This document shows positions 36,740-49,025 of a stretch of DNA of 64,000 bases, one piece after another. Below the pieces are notes generated by a model. It was not told the origin of the DNA. It worked only from the letters and a program-made list of their open reading frames with translations, and did not search any database. Each line of letters starts with the position of its first letter. The stretch's first letter is position 1. Source of the DNA: Merluccius polli (taxonomy: Eukaryota; Chordata; Actinopteri; Gadiformes; Merlucciidae). The stretch spans positions 186,001-250,000 of the forward strand of contig JAOPHQ010002288.1 in NCBI GenBank assembly GCA_030340625.1, read 5' to 3'. A program made the position numbers and the translations under genes.

Positions 36740-36861
36740 GTGTGTGCGTGTGTGGGTGCGCGCATGCACATGTGGGTGCATGTGTGTGTGTGTGTGTGTG
36801 TGGGCGTGCACACGTGGTTGCGTGTGTGTGTGTGCGCGGGTGCGTGTGTGTGTGTGTGTGA
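36740..36861. repeat. TG-rich array with GCGC and CACGT interruptions
   Basis: TG runs are mixed with GCGCGCATGC and GTGCACACGTGG. The tract alternates purine and pyrimidine almost throughout, so it is a strong Z-DNA candidate. Confidence 0.92.
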
Positions 36862-36874
36862 TTTGAGGAAGATA

Positions 36875-37160
36875 ATGAGTTGGGATATTGGGGAGGGCCC
36901 CTAAGGGCCCCCAGCGTGGATCAGGGGGACAGGGAGATGAGAGGAGGCCACCATCCTCTCCACATTATTCTGGAGGTCTGCGACTACCGAGCAGCTCATG
37001 CAGCTCAGGCCTGGTAATTACATTATAATTTCACCTGCAGAGTGCAGAGCGGCATATATACGGCTGGACCGGGCTGGGGACGCACAGCACTGACAGGATT
37101 TACACTTAATGAAATAATAAAGCAACAGCTGCCACATATATCTGGCAGTCAGGAGACACA
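36875..37160. promoter_or_regulatory. candidate conserved non-coding element with homeodomain palindrome
   Basis: This is repeat-free sequence with GTAATTAC (37014-37021), a perfect homeodomain-type palindrome, then ATTATAATT and TTAATGAAAT words. GGGCCCCTAAGGGCCC forms a short GC inverted repeat near 36895. Conservation is untested. Confidence 0.38.
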
Positions 37161-38110
37161 CACACACACACCTCTGCTCTACTCTGTGTATAGTGTATTG
37201 AACCCCTCCTTCTCAGTGCAAGGGGGGGATTTCAACCTGTTTAATAGTTCTCTGCGACGTCTCTCTGTCTCTTTTTCTGTGGGTCTGTCTGTCTTGGTGT
37301 CTGGGTCCTCACACCGTGTCTGTGTGCATAGTGGTTCGTTAGTTATTGCTCCACTGCATTTCCTACTCCGACATCCTTATACGTTGTTCAATGCCTATTC
37401 TGGAATGAGCTGAAAAAACTGACATACAAAAAACACAACTGCATTGACAATAGATGGCAGTAGACAAAATAATCAAATTACATTTTAATGTATTATTCAA
37501 TAATTATAGACAAGTTATATGAAGTTAAATTATGTTAAAGTATTGTACTGTGTATAAAGATTTTCTGCTGAGACAATTTATTAAAGCATCAGTACTAGTG
37601 TAGTGAGAAAGAGAGAGAAAAAAATGCTTTCATCCATGTAATAGCCTCAGTTCAAAATAAGAAGCTGGATGGTTAGTAATAGTGGTTTTTCATATAAACA
37701 TTCCTATATTCATTTTGTTTGAACTATATTTAAATGTGCTTGTCATTTAGAGTCAATAACTCAATGAGTTTGCGTCACATAGTAAATCAAAGAACCATCA
37801 CACAGGAATGTATTACCGGCCAGCCAGTGTGCTACAAATAATCTTTAATATATATCTTTTATTGAACAAATGTCAGAAGTTGCAATAAATGTAAAGTATA
37901 CAAGTCAAGAAAGGTGTAAAAGCACCACGCCTGATTTTCTGAAATTATTATTGACTTTATGATTATTTTTGATTTTATATATATATTTTCCCTTTTTCCT
38001 TTCTTTCTTGCCTACTCTCCTTCTTCCATCACCGTGGCTGTTAAGATGGATGCCTCACAGTGGAGGGAAGAACCATGCAGTGTTTCAATAGCCCTGCATT
38101 GCCGCAAGCA
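37161..38110. other. unique non-coding DNA
   Basis: 37400-38000 is AT-rich. There are no arrays except short CT/GT runs near 37260-37300. Confidence 0.45.
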
Positions 38111-38256
38111 GACCCCCCCACCCTCTCCAAAATCACTACCGCCCCCGCCCCCGCCTCCACCCCCCCACCCCACCATCCACCACTCACCCCCCCACCCCAC
38201 CATCCACCACTCACCCCCAGTCTCATTCTGCCCCCCCCCTCCCCCCCAGCCCCAGA
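38110..38256. repeat. C-rich tract with 28-bp duplication
   Basis: CACCATCCACCACTCA occurs at 38171-38186 and 38199-38214 within a tract dominated by C. Its composition is like the 17710-18211 minisatellite, but it is much shorter. Confidence 0.85.
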
Positions 38257-40037
38257 TCCAGCCAGCCCAGCCAACATGACAGACAGGCCCGGTTAACAGT
38301 CCCTGTAAGCGGGGGAAAGAAAGCCGAGCGGAGAGGTAAAATGACTGGACCGCAAATGACAGGTGTAGTTAAAATAGTGAGGCGCAGAAAGGCTTGAGGA
38401 CAGAGGGAGTCGGGACAGCGCTGTAATAAGCAGGATGAAGGAGCTCAAGCATTGCTCGAGCTTTCCTCTCTCTTTCGATAACATCCTTCCTCAGGCAAAC
38501 AAAAGAAAAATAGGGGAAAAAAAGTTTACTTTTCACCAGAAAGTTAGGCAATTCATTCCAATATTCCTTACGTATCAGTCTTTTTTTTCAGTTCATGCCA
38601 AAAATGCACGGTTGATCTAATGATGCAATTGCATTCAATTGACATAGAAATGACATATTCTGTGCCATAAGAAATCTAAATAAAATGCGATGGAGCTGCT
38701 AAAATTATAAATGGGCTAAAATAGGCAGCTGAAAGTGTTTTTCTTAGATCTTGTTGCTGATCTGCATTAGGTTCACTCACATGTCCGTATTCATGTGAGT
38801 ATGCCCTCCCCATCAGATCCTGTGTAATCTCGTTTTTCACAAATCTTTCTGCTGGCCAGAGTAAAATGAGGGCAGTTAAGGACCGTGTGGAGAGAGGGAA
38901 GCGCTTCTCTTGCTGAATTGGGCCGAGACCCGGTATATGGACGAGACCTTGGGCTTCTCTTATCCTGTGTTGTGAATAAGAAATTGTTTTCAAGCTTTTT
39001 TATTAAAAAATAAATAAATCAAGCAGGAGATGAAGGGCAATGTTCCCTGGACCTCACTGTTTTGTTTAGACAAAATACAAAATGTTTTCCACCTCAGCTT
39101 CACAAACAAACAATTTTTATATGTAATGACAATAACATTTCAAAATGGTTTCAAGAAACAATTTGCAGTATAAGTCTAGTACAATACTTCTAGACCTCCT
39201 TAAGTGAAGGGTTAGGTTTAGTTATTATTATGTTACTATGATTGCAAACATATTATAATAACATATTTTGTTTTCCCACTCTTTTATACTCAAACTCCCA
39301 TTGCCTTAACAACTTACCTCTATCTATGTATTCCACCTCCTCCTCTGTACACCTCTGCTTATCAGATGAGTATTAAAGGGATTATTAATGCTGCTGCCAT
39401 GATTAGCACTAACGCAGCACAATTACAGATATTGATCAGGAGGGATTAAACCTTCTAATGTAAGGCTTTCTCTCAGGTCAAAACATGATAATAATAGTAA
39501 TAATGATCACAATCATAGTAATACAAATCAATAAAATGAAAAGCCTCATGCTCTTGTATTAGAATATACTTTTGTGCTTGGTTTCTCTTTGGTTTTTTAA
39601 TTTTTTTTTAATAAACATCTGTGAATAATGTGGTATCCTAATAACTTGAAATGAAAATACATTATACATTTGCAAATTAATAGACTCCAAACAACTTGAA
39701 ACAATGACAATGTACACACACACACACACACCATTGTGTATTATCTGTCCCCTTGGGCTGGAAATGTGTTTTTAGTAGACGACAATATAATCCTATAACA
39801 TGCTGGGCAGTAGGGCACCCATAGCCACATGCATATTATAGGAACCTGGAAGCTGTTGAAGAAGTTGTCCCTCCCTATACAACACAACAAGTGAGGAGCA
39901 GACAATCTGCATTGGCTCTCTCATGGCATTGAGGAAATGAGTATCTGTCTTAATTGGCGGTGGTTGACTTGAAAACCCAGCAGCACATACGTATTCATGT
40001 AATATTTAGAGGACAGGGGTGGTCTCTGTTGCACAGG

Positions 40038-40039
<2 letters not shown>
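38257..40039. other. unique non-coding DNA
   Basis: AT-rich segments lie at 38990-39300 and 39480-39720. A short CA run lies at 39714-39731. No exon is recognised. Confidence 0.45.

Positions 40040-40069
<30 letters not shown>
40040..40069. repeat. (GA)15 microsatellite
   Basis: This is a pure AG run. Confidence 0.96.
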
Positions 40070-40071
<2 letters not shown>

Positions 40072-41464
40072 CCTTCACTGTCGGTGCACATGAATGACAT
40101 GCTTTGGTTCTCCCGTCGTGCATCAACATAACACTTGACTGATATAAAGATATTACTCCCGTCCGCCTATAGGAGTTGAGGGACAACATGATGGATAGAG
40201 TAAGCAGCATTGAGATAGGGGAACCACAGGGGATGATTCAGAACATGTTATGAATCAAACCAAACCAAATGTGGGTTTGATCTAATGTTGCACAATAGAG
40301 GAGTGCATACCATACCTACACACATACACGTAACACACTCACAGATGTTAAAACAAACGAACTTCTCAAGATGCTGAAAAGTATTGTGAAAAGTTCATGT
40401 GATGTTGTGATTGTTATTGCTGTGTTGTAGGAGAAACAGAGAACATTCAGCTGATGCTAATCTTAGAAAGGCTGCAGAGCTGTGTTTGATGCAAGGCATC
40501 TGATAGATGGAGAAAGATTTTCTCCAGTCTCTATCGAGGAAATGTAATGAATAACACACAGAGCACCATAGACATTTTTGCAACAGCTTTATTTTTTGGT
40601 AGGTTTCATCCGTGTGTGCAGGTTTTTCTTTGAGCGCATATTGCTCCTCTTCTTTCTCTGCCAATGGCTGCTAAGCCTTCTCCAACATAGTACCTGAGGT
40701 ATTTTACCTAAGGATTGTCTGGTAGCACACTCAGAGCCAACACACACACCATTTCCCTGAACTAGCTAATCATACAGACACACCCAAAAGTACATACAGT
40801 GAATAAACTAAAATGGGGATAAATCAGCTAACCAAAACTTTTAGGCCTTCTCTCTTCAGCCCCTCCCACTCTCTAAAATGTATGAAAATATAACCCATGC
40901 TAATTACAATAGCTACGCTAATTACAATAACCATGCATTCATTGAGATGACAACGGGGTAAAGGTGACACCTCAAGCCCTGTCCTGTGATTTTCCCATGT
41001 CTCTCTATAGGAGCATTGTCATTATATCAAGCCTTCCTGTTCATAATTTTGTCTCTTACATCTAGAACAGCATGTAGAAGTTGTGCTACTTCTTTAGCTC
41101 TGTATCCCATGGGTCATTAACCTGTAAAGACATTGGGCATTGTGCATGTTTTGCTAGCCGAAGGCTATAGCCATTATTCAAAACAGTAGACGTTATGTGT
41201 CCATTAGGCCTACACTCGCTTTACCTTACACTGCTTAGATAATGGCAGACATGGAATACCTATTCAAGCAAGCTGCTATTATAAGTAGAGAAAATGCTGT
41301 TGTGGTGCCCAGCCACAGGGGAGGGTTCTCCATTCGTTTAGCATCATATACTGCTTCATCCACTCATTAATACACCACTGAGACTGATGAATGACTTGGG
41401 CCAGTCCTATTCTGGGGATATATTTTAGGGGATGTATGGGGACATGCACACACCCTAATATGAT
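40070..41464. other. unique non-coding DNA
   Basis: GCTAATTACAATAGCTACGC and a near repeat, GCTAATTACAATAACCATGC, lie around 40899-40936 and form a short tandem pair with TAATTA cores. Nothing coding is seen. Confidence 0.45.
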
Positions 41465-41506
41465 AACAGACACAAGCGTATTTACACACACACACATGCA
41501 CGCACG

Positions 41507-41550
<44 letters not shown>

Positions 41551-41641
41551 TACGTTGAGAACACAGACACAAACATATTTACACGCACACACACACACAA
41601 ACACGCACGCACGCACAAACACACACACACACACACACACA
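41465..41641. repeat. tandem duplication of a CA-array block, about 98 bp, 2 copies
   Basis: ACAGACACAA(G/A)C(G/A)TATTTACAC starts both blocks (about 41467 and 41565). Each continues with CA, then CACG units (CACGCACGCACG), then a longer CA run. The shared order shows that a whole microsatellite with its flank was duplicated. Confidence 0.88.
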
Positions 41642-43219
41642 CTTTTTCGCTGGCCTTGAAATGACAAAATATAAATAGCCTGCCCTTCATGCTCAGCGAC
41701 TGATATCTGATATTTCATCCCTGTTGTTGTTTTATTAAAGACTTAAACAGTTTTGCATCTCTGACAAATGCATTGGCCAAATTCTGTGATGCCACTCTCC
41801 TCTAATAGTGCAGATATCAAAAACAAAAAAAAGATATACGGGGAGAGGAAACCTGAAACCAAGATTGTAATAATACTGTATGTTTCTACGTCTTTGTAAT
41901 ACATATTTATAGTGCTCAGAGGATTTTTGGGGAGTATGAATGAAGAACAAAATGTTGGGCCCTTGTGAATATTCTGGCAGTACATTCAGCCATTGTATGA
42001 ATGAACAGGTGCTCTTATGGGTGAGTCTTGTCTTTCTGACATATTTAATCTCCTGTAGTATACATGTTTTCTGTTCAGATTTCTTTTTTTTTCTTTCTTC
42101 TTTTTTTGTTCCCATTCTCCTGGATCCTCAAAGTCAATCGATGATGTGTGTGGCCTATGTTCCTGCTCTCATCTAACGCACTGGATATCTGTGGCTGTCT
42201 CTCTGACCTGGACGGACCCCTTCTCTTACTCTCCGGCTCTTTCCAAACGGATGGCAGCATCCGTATCCATGTCACCCGGCTGACACTGTCCGCCCTGCAT
42301 CGATAAACATTTTGGGAGGGCAGATTTATTCGAGAGTTGAATAATTTATACTGCATGATTAGAAACTCTATCCTTGGTGTAGGATCTGGTTGCTTGTATG
42401 TTTGTCTTGGATCTTTACAATAAAACATGACCCAGTCTGATTAGAAAGTCTGGCTGCATTCAAACCGTCAGTGTGTGTGTCTGTCTTTGTGTATGTGGTG
42501 TGTGTGTATGTGTCTTTGGTCTTAGTGTGTGTGTGTGTGTCTCATGCACACAAAGGGCAGTTTGAAGAAGACAACTTTGCTGTTTTACACACACTCATGC
42601 ACACACAAACTGCCAATTGCATTGTGCAACGTAGATAAGAATGTAATGGCACATTTAAAAACAAACCATCTCCGCGTGTCTCCTGCAGACCGTGTTGTCA
42701 CTCTCTGGCTCGCTTCTCCACAAAATACATCATGGAGTTCTCATCAGGCAGTAGCCCAGAGTGTGTGTTTAGTGCAGCAAGGAGGGAGGGCTGGGCTGTT
42801 GCTATGTTCATTAGCACAGTCAAAATGCCTTGAGGCATAAGCTTCGAGAAGAAGATGGAGAAGTGTGTGTGCGTGGGGAGGATGCTTGTATGGAAATTGA
42901 CCAGTATGCTGTAGCGGTTGGTCTGGTCGGGCCTTTGAAGTGAGCTGCTCAACACTGTAGCCGGCCTTGTTCTTGGTAATTGCCTAAATGATCTCTGTGG
43001 AGCGTGGGGGTGGTATTACAATTGACCTAATCCAGGGGCAAGCTACTGATTTGACAGAGAGCTCCTCTCTAGATCACCCCCCCCTTGCCCTTCAACACCG
43101 GAAAACAACACCCTATCTTGCATTCTGTTTTTGTCTCTTTATTAGCCTTACACCGTAGGGTAGGGTGTTACACTGTGTGTGTGTGTTGGGGGGGGGGGTT
43201 TGGATGATGGCTTATGTAC
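41642..43219. other. unique DNA; balanced block 42610-42960
   Basis: 42470-42545 has TG-rich text. 42610-42960 is repeat-free and mixed, and could be another non-coding element. A G11 run lies just before this segment's end, at 43188-43198. No exon is recognised. Confidence 0.4.
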
Positions 43220-43400
43220 TTCCCAAGCTCAGACACATGCTTAAGCCTGCTCCTTGACATCGTGCCCTCCGTTTGCCCCATTGACATGTAAATGAGCAGC
43301 GGCTCCATTTGCAAATGAGGGTGGAATAATTAGCAGGGAGCACTTAGCAACAACAATAATACCTGCTGATCTGATCCTAGCTGCAGCTCCCTTTTTTTGT
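43220..43400. promoter_or_regulatory. candidate conserved element with palindromic octamer
   Basis: ATTTGCAAAT (43307-43316) is a perfect palindrome that contains a POU half-site on each strand. It is preceded by CATGTAAATGAG and followed by GGAATAATTAGC, a homeodomain core. The block is repeat-free and has stops in all frames. Factor binding is inferred from motif shape only. Confidence 0.42.
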
Positions 43401-43479
43401 CATTGAATCCACCGCAGCCCCCACTCCACCCCCTTACACCCCAAAACCATTTTTTTTACCAACACTGGTGCTGGGTAAA

Positions 43480-43910
43480 GAGCCGGAGCCTGTACGACCG
43501 CCAAGGTTTCTGGGTAGTGTAGTTATGGTTCTCAAAATGCAGGAAATAACTGTTATGAATTCATTTCAATTGCATTGGTGTGTATACTACGCACTTTGTG
43601 TCACATATATGGCAACGTTCAGTTCCTAAAATGCATTATATCCTCATAAAAGGTGACTGAAATTTTCGTTATGGGTAAATGAACGTCTTCCGGCAATAAA
43701 TCCGGGATCAGCTCGCAAAAGAAAGGGGCGTGTCTGCTATAGCTCTATAGTGCATAAAGGGGGCTTCAAAGAGACACGTGTCATGTTAGTGCTCTGGTAC
43801 CAGGCGTAATGAAGAGCCACCCCCCCACCCCCCTGCCCTGCTACTGTCCCAGGATAGGACCAGTGGCAGGGTATCAGGTAGACTAAGGTCCCATATAAAA
43901 GCGGCCCCTA
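43480..43910 (+). promoter_or_regulatory. possible promoter-like region (ZNF143-like site, CACGTG palindrome, TATA box)
   Basis: 43508-43524, read on the minus strand, gives AACTACACTACCCAGAA, close to the ZNF143/THAP11 core ACTACA..TCCCAG. GACACGTGTC (43773-43782) is a perfect E-box palindrome. CCATATAAAAGCGGC places TATAAAAG at 43894-43901 in GC-rich flanks, which is a good TATA context. No coding sequence follows on the plus strand, so an RNA gene or a distant first exon would be needed. The spacing could be chance. Confidence 0.25.
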
Positions 43911-44519
43911 TGAATTATAAATCAGAGGCCACCGAAGCCACCGCCTGTGGGACACAGAGGGGCTGAGAGGGGCAGTATTCCCGGAACAAAAGACAGCACT
44001 GTGGGGGGGGGGGGGCAGGTGAATGGAGTGTGTGGGGGTGGTTGATGGGAACTGTCATAGAGTAAGGGATAACAGGAGGGGGCAGACTACATTGTGTGTT
44101 GTCGGTTATTAGCGTACAATCTTTAAGATTCATGTTCTAGGAAACGACATGGTATATTTATCAGGTTTTATGTTAACGAAGTGTAACTGAGACCGGGGTA
44201 ATTAATTTGTGCAGACTTCCCCAGTGCTTTCCCTTATCATCCTGCACGTGTGCATTAGAGTGTGCTCAAAAGTGTGTGTGTGTGGGGGGGGTCAGTTTGT
44301 ATGTGAGTGCATGAGTACACATAGGGCGCTGGCTTGCTCTTGTATTCATATGAAAAGGTTGGTTTTTGACCCAGCTGGAGATGGCTGGTCCTCCTATTGG
44401 TCAGTGGGTCGTAGACTGGGTCCAGTAACAGTTTGAGCCGATTGAATGGAAATATTGTTTTTTTTTTGGGAGGCATGCTGATGAAAGGTTGATTGATATG
44501 GTGTCAGGCGCTCTGTGAT
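43911..44519. other. unique non-coding DNA with G13 run at 44003-44015
   Basis: This includes short TG/G runs at 44273-44290. No exon is recognised. Confidence 0.45.
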
Positions 44520-44780
44520 GGATTAAATTGTGTGTGCATACGGCTGTGGCCCTGGCCAGTCATGGCTGTTGCTGCCTTTCCCGCCAGCCGCTGCTGTGGC
44601 AGCTTTAAGAAAATGTGATTTCTGCAGCTCAGAAACACACGGCGGCCCCTTTCTCTTCGCTGCCTGACTTCCATTTAGTTTGAGAGTGCACAAGTGATTC
44701 TTTATTGGATGAAATCTGCGCCGGATTGGATAAAGTGTTAGAGCGCTGAGCCATCTATCACTATCACCGCCCAGCTCCAG
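44520..44780. promoter_or_regulatory. candidate conserved non-coding element
   Basis: This is repeat-free and balanced, with many candidate sites (GCTTTAAGAAAA, GATTGGATAAAG, CTTTATTGGATG). CAGCCGCTGCTGTGGCAG forms a small imperfect inverted repeat near 44585. The texture is that of an enhancer. It is untested. Confidence 0.38.
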
Positions 44781-46354
44781 TTTCGTTTTAAAAGAAAAGA
44801 ATGAAAGCAAAAAAAACAAAAAACAGAAAAGAGGAAGAAGAAAAACAGACAGCCATAGGATGTTCAAGATTTGAAAATTAACTGTGGCAAGAATAAAAGA
44901 TCCATTGTTCAACCACTAAGCCTGTTCCTCCAGTTTGAAGATACCAGGCTGATCACAGTAGAGATGGCTCTTTGAAACCTCTCCATTCATAATGTTCACT
45001 TGCTGGCCACACCCTACACCCATATATAACCTTCTCTAGGCTATTTATGGGTGTAGCCACACCCTACACCAATACACAGCCTACCCTGGTCCATGGAGAC
45101 TGTGTGGAGTGATGGGATCGCCGTCAAGCTTTTCTCTTGAGCCTATGACATGCGCCTTTACAAAGGTTCCTGACATGAAACATGCAGAAAAAAGTGTCAA
45201 GACAATTCTGAGCAGAAAAACTTTAAGGCTTTGCGTTGAAACTGTATTTTCATTATTGATGGATCCCTTAATGGTGGTTCGGTGGCAGAAAACCAGAAAA
45301 CTGGTTGTTCAGAACGGTTTGTCTCTCTGTTTGTCTCTCTGTTTGTCTCTCGCCGTCTGTCTTTCAGTGCAGTGGAAATACCAGAAAGCCATTGACTATC
45401 TACCAAAAGCCTGGTTACTCTATCCTTGCTTACCAGATTTTATCTTACCGACGTGTCATTTGAAAAAGGACAAGGATAGCCTGGAAACCCACTTTCCCTT
45501 TTAGCTATACTAACAACCTTGCCAGTCTTGTTTGTTTGTTTGTTCAGAGATGTGACCATCTATTTCCATCCATTTTTAAACACTTAGCCTTATGTTTCTC
45601 CGTCTGCCATCTTACCGTGATGCTCTCTAGTGCAAATGTCCATGAATTTAGTTCAGGGTGATGGAGATACTCTAAGCACTTCCGAAGGAACGTCTGGGAA
45701 GGGAATAACAGGGGAAATGGCGGAAAGAGGAAATGCAGTGGAAATCATGAAACGCCTATGTATTTCATTTTGTCTTACATAATTTATTTTGAAATGGGTG
45801 CCGGATGATGTAAATCAGTTCAGAGGCACCCTTTTTTCCAAGCCTTTACCCTTAAATGTCTCTGTGGCTGAAGTGTCCTGAGGCTCTTTGGACCTGCCAG
45901 ACGCCTCCCCCTAACCTTAATAAATCATTATGGAGCAGGGCAGCACTTACAGGGCTGGTCAGAGACCTCTAATGAGCACAGGGACCACGACTCTGCACAA
46001 CCCTAGAAATGTTTTATTGAGAGCACATTTAAACACACTACATCCCACTCAAGATGTATGACCACACTGCATCGCCCCCCTCCCCCTGCCGCCACATCAT
46101 ATCTGCATGGCGTGTGTCTCTGACAGCCTATGATTTACAGCTATCTACGGTGACCCGGCTAACTTAATTCCTGACTGATTCGACTGGCCCAGGGGCCAAT
46201 GCTGAATGCCCTCCATGGTATGCTTCCGGAGCCAGGATGGCTCAGGATGGCTCCTATGGGGGCTGGTGACCTCTGATGTCTGGAGCTCTGGCTATACGAT
46301 AGACCTTTATAGTACCGAACACACTCACTGCTGACTCCACCCTTTTTCTCTTTC
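44781..46354. other. unique DNA with small local repeats
   Basis: GCCACACCCTACACC is repeated at 45006-45020 and 45056-45070, and CTACACCCATA/TATGGGTGTAG between them forms an inverted pair. TCTCTCTGTTTG is repeated three times at about 45318-45353 and is followed by CTGTCTTTCAG, which resembles a splice acceptor. The open sequence after it has no donor and no recognisable protein. 45880-46070 is balanced and may be a conserved block. Confidence 0.45.
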
Positions 46355-46390
46355 CTTTTAGTCATACACATATGTGTGTATGACTAAAAG
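46355..46390. repeat. perfect 16-bp hairpin with 4-nt loop
   Basis: CTTTTAGTCATACACA (46355-46370) and TGTGTATGACTAAAAG (46375-46390) are exact reverse complements around TATG. A TATG/TGTA tetranucleotide run (about 46391-46423) starts immediately after. Confidence 0.97.
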
Positions 46391-47857
46391 TATGTATGTA
46401 TGTACTGTATGTATGTATGTATGTGACAGTGTAGCTAGTGCTGTTGTCAGAAATGCATACAATAAACAAAAGGACACAGATGTCTCATTTTGTCATCATT
46501 AATTCAAATTGCATCATTTGCAATTCAAAAGTAAATGTGTTGTTTAAAAGAATACGGTGCTATATTATCATTGTGTACGTTAGCTTGGATGTTATTCAGA
46601 ACTTCCAGAGAGAAAGAGACAAATGTGTTGCTTTGGCTCGCAGGTGTGAGTCCTCCACTGTCCAACACCTGACTTTTGGACAGCAGAGGAGGAGGTACAT
46701 TGTTAATGCATCTTTTTTTTTTTACAATATTTTAAAGATAGCTCAGACCACTGGACAAAAGCAGAGAGAGCAAAGTCTCACTGACAGTAATAATAAAATC
46801 TAAGAAAGAATTTTTTTTCCCCCATTCCTTTTAAGTTTCCAAAAAAATCTAAGACTCAAGCTAACTGGTGAAAAAAAAGAAAGAAAATCATTATGTGCGT
46901 GTTTCATCTGACTCGTTCCACTCCAGTACAGAAACACTGGACTGATTAAAGGTGACTAAAATCTGAGTACCTACCGAGCTACTTCTGTCTTCTCCTCAGC
47001 TTTTATTTTTAATGGAGAATTGGCCACGAGCTCGTTTACTCAGGAACAGAGGGGCATAAATGTTTTAAGATGTAACTGAAAAGAAAAAGAAAGGAGAGAA
47101 AATGGAAGGAAAGGAGGAAAGGATAGGTAATCTGAGAAAGATTTTAATCTTAATAATTCATAAAGCAACCCCTCAATCCCCTTTTTTTTGACTCTCTGCT
47201 GACTGGTGTTTGATGAAGATATGGGCTTTGTCTCTGCTGCCCACTATCTAGGTAAATGTAGCCACAGTGCTGTGCAGATAGCCCCAGATAAGGCCTATAT
47301 GAGACATTAAACAGGGGTTGTGGGAAACAGCATTAAGAACAAGAGGGATAGAGAGGAGCAGAGCAGAGAGGAGCAGAGCAGAACCAGAAACAAGGTTAGA
47401 TTGGTAAGAGAGGCCCCAGGGAAACCAGGCAAGGCATCAACTCAGATTCTACACTGATTGTACGCCTAAGGTCACAGGGTTAGTGGCGGGGTTGGACCTG
47501 AATGCTTTCAGCCCAGAGCCTGTCCTATATAGTTGGTGGTCATTCACTTGAAAAGCTGCTGTTTAATTACAATAGAAAAAAAAAGGAAAGCTTGAACTTA
47601 AAAGTACCCACATGAATAAACATATCAAGAAACATAACTAGAGGTGCTTTCAGCTCCGCGACGTTGGCTTTCTAAGGACGGAGAACACAGAGAGGGAGGG
47701 TTTTGCGAGGCTGTTGGGAGATGCTTTTAAGTTGTATTGGAGCATGCTGGCAGCGCAGACACTCAAACCTTTAGCCCCTCAGGGTTCAACCTCTTTCTCC
47801 AAGTGATGCTCCTCTCTTTCCCGTTCATCCAGCAGCCCTTTTTCGTGGCAGTGATCT

Positions 47858-47888
<31 letters not shown>

Positions 47889-48232
47889 CCCGTGACCACC
47901 ACTGGGATGTTGACTCTGTTAGAGGATGTGTTCTGTGATAATGTCCCGGTATTGATCAGGTAACCGTGGCGATAGCTGTTGGGAAGGAGGCCCATAGTCA
48001 ATCCCCTATTGACTGAATGTCAGACACGGGATAGTTAGCTGAGTCGTCTCGCGATATTCCTAGTTTTTACATTGTTGAATGAGGTTTGGTGGTGGTGCCC
48101 TGTGTGTGTGTGTGCGGAGGGGGTTGGGGGTGTGTATGGGATGGGGGGTGGGGGTATGGATCTAGGGTTCACCAAAGGTGAGAGGCCCTCCTATCCATCT
48201 GCAGTCATGGGAGTCAAGTTCAAGCGGGTGGT
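46391..48232. other. unique DNA; 15-bp duplication 47351-47380; CA run about 47858-47885
   Basis: GAGAGGAGCAGAGCA is duplicated exactly in tandem at 47351-47380. The rest is unique, with purine-rich stretches at 47080-47130. No exon is recognised. Confidence 0.45.
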
Positions 48233-48258
48233 GGGGGGGGGGGGGGGGGGGGGGGGGG
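48233..48258. repeat. G26 homopolymer
   Basis: This is the longest uninterrupted G run in the window. It is preceded by GGGTGGT. Confidence 0.97.
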
Positions 48259-48739
48259 TTGGCGGTCTGGACAGCGTGTCCATCTGGAGCAGAATGTACA
48301 CACAGGCCAGCTGACTTCCACACCCTGTTCTGTTTAATGACAGAAGAAGATAGCTAAAGGGAAAAGCATGATTTGTGAAAATGGATTTAGTAGTAGAGAG
48401 CTTAAGTGCTTGCCATTATATTTAGTTAAAGCAGTGCGATTAGATTTTTCTTAAATATTGCCATCAGTTCTTATATCACTGGTTCATGTTTATTTGCCTG
48501 TTGTCTACCATGACAGAACAAACATTGTAGCATCGAGCATTTGCAGACAAATCTGTTTTTAAATAACAGAATGAAAGGCTAGGCTTTGCTTTGACCCAGA
48601 TACAACTATTTTGCCAAAACTGAACAAAGATGAACATGAATTAAACCGGAATTGCAATGCTAATTTCATAACATTTCCCAGTAGGGTGATATGGCGTCAT
48701 GTTCATAGACATGTTTTTGTGTGATACAGAATAGTGAGT

Positions 48740-49025
48740 GTTTGTCTATGTGTGTAAAGCATTCATGCGATTAGTGAGCGCTGGCCTCCCTAAAGGTGCT
48801 GAGGCCAGGCTGCTGCTCCTATGAATCTCTTTTATATTCTATTGTGTGGAATCACGGCCCTCTGGCTCCTCAGTGCTACACTTTTGACCCTTTTTATTTT
48901 GCTGTCCATTTTCAGCTGCCCTCAATCTAACAGGCATTACAATACCCAGCAGCTGTGCAGGGGGGCAGCAAAAAATGCAAATGATGCAAATGCTAAAATA
49001 AAAAATCTAATCATTTTCAGTGTGT
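48740..49025. promoter_or_regulatory. candidate conserved element with two tandem POU octamers
   Basis: Exact ATGCAAAT octamers lie at 48975-48982 and 48984-48991, spaced 9 bp start to start. They sit in repeat-free sequence that also includes CTTTTGACCC and TAATCATTTTC words. Adjacent octamers could bind POU factors cooperatively. That is inference from known OCT binding preference. Stops occur in all frames except one 68-codon frame. Confidence 0.45.

Noticed and set aside
45306..45504. Possible exon after a pyrimidine tract and CAG (splice-acceptor-like)
   Set aside because: The tract is a three-copy TCTCTCTGTTTG repeat, no donor follows, and the frame matches no protein I know.
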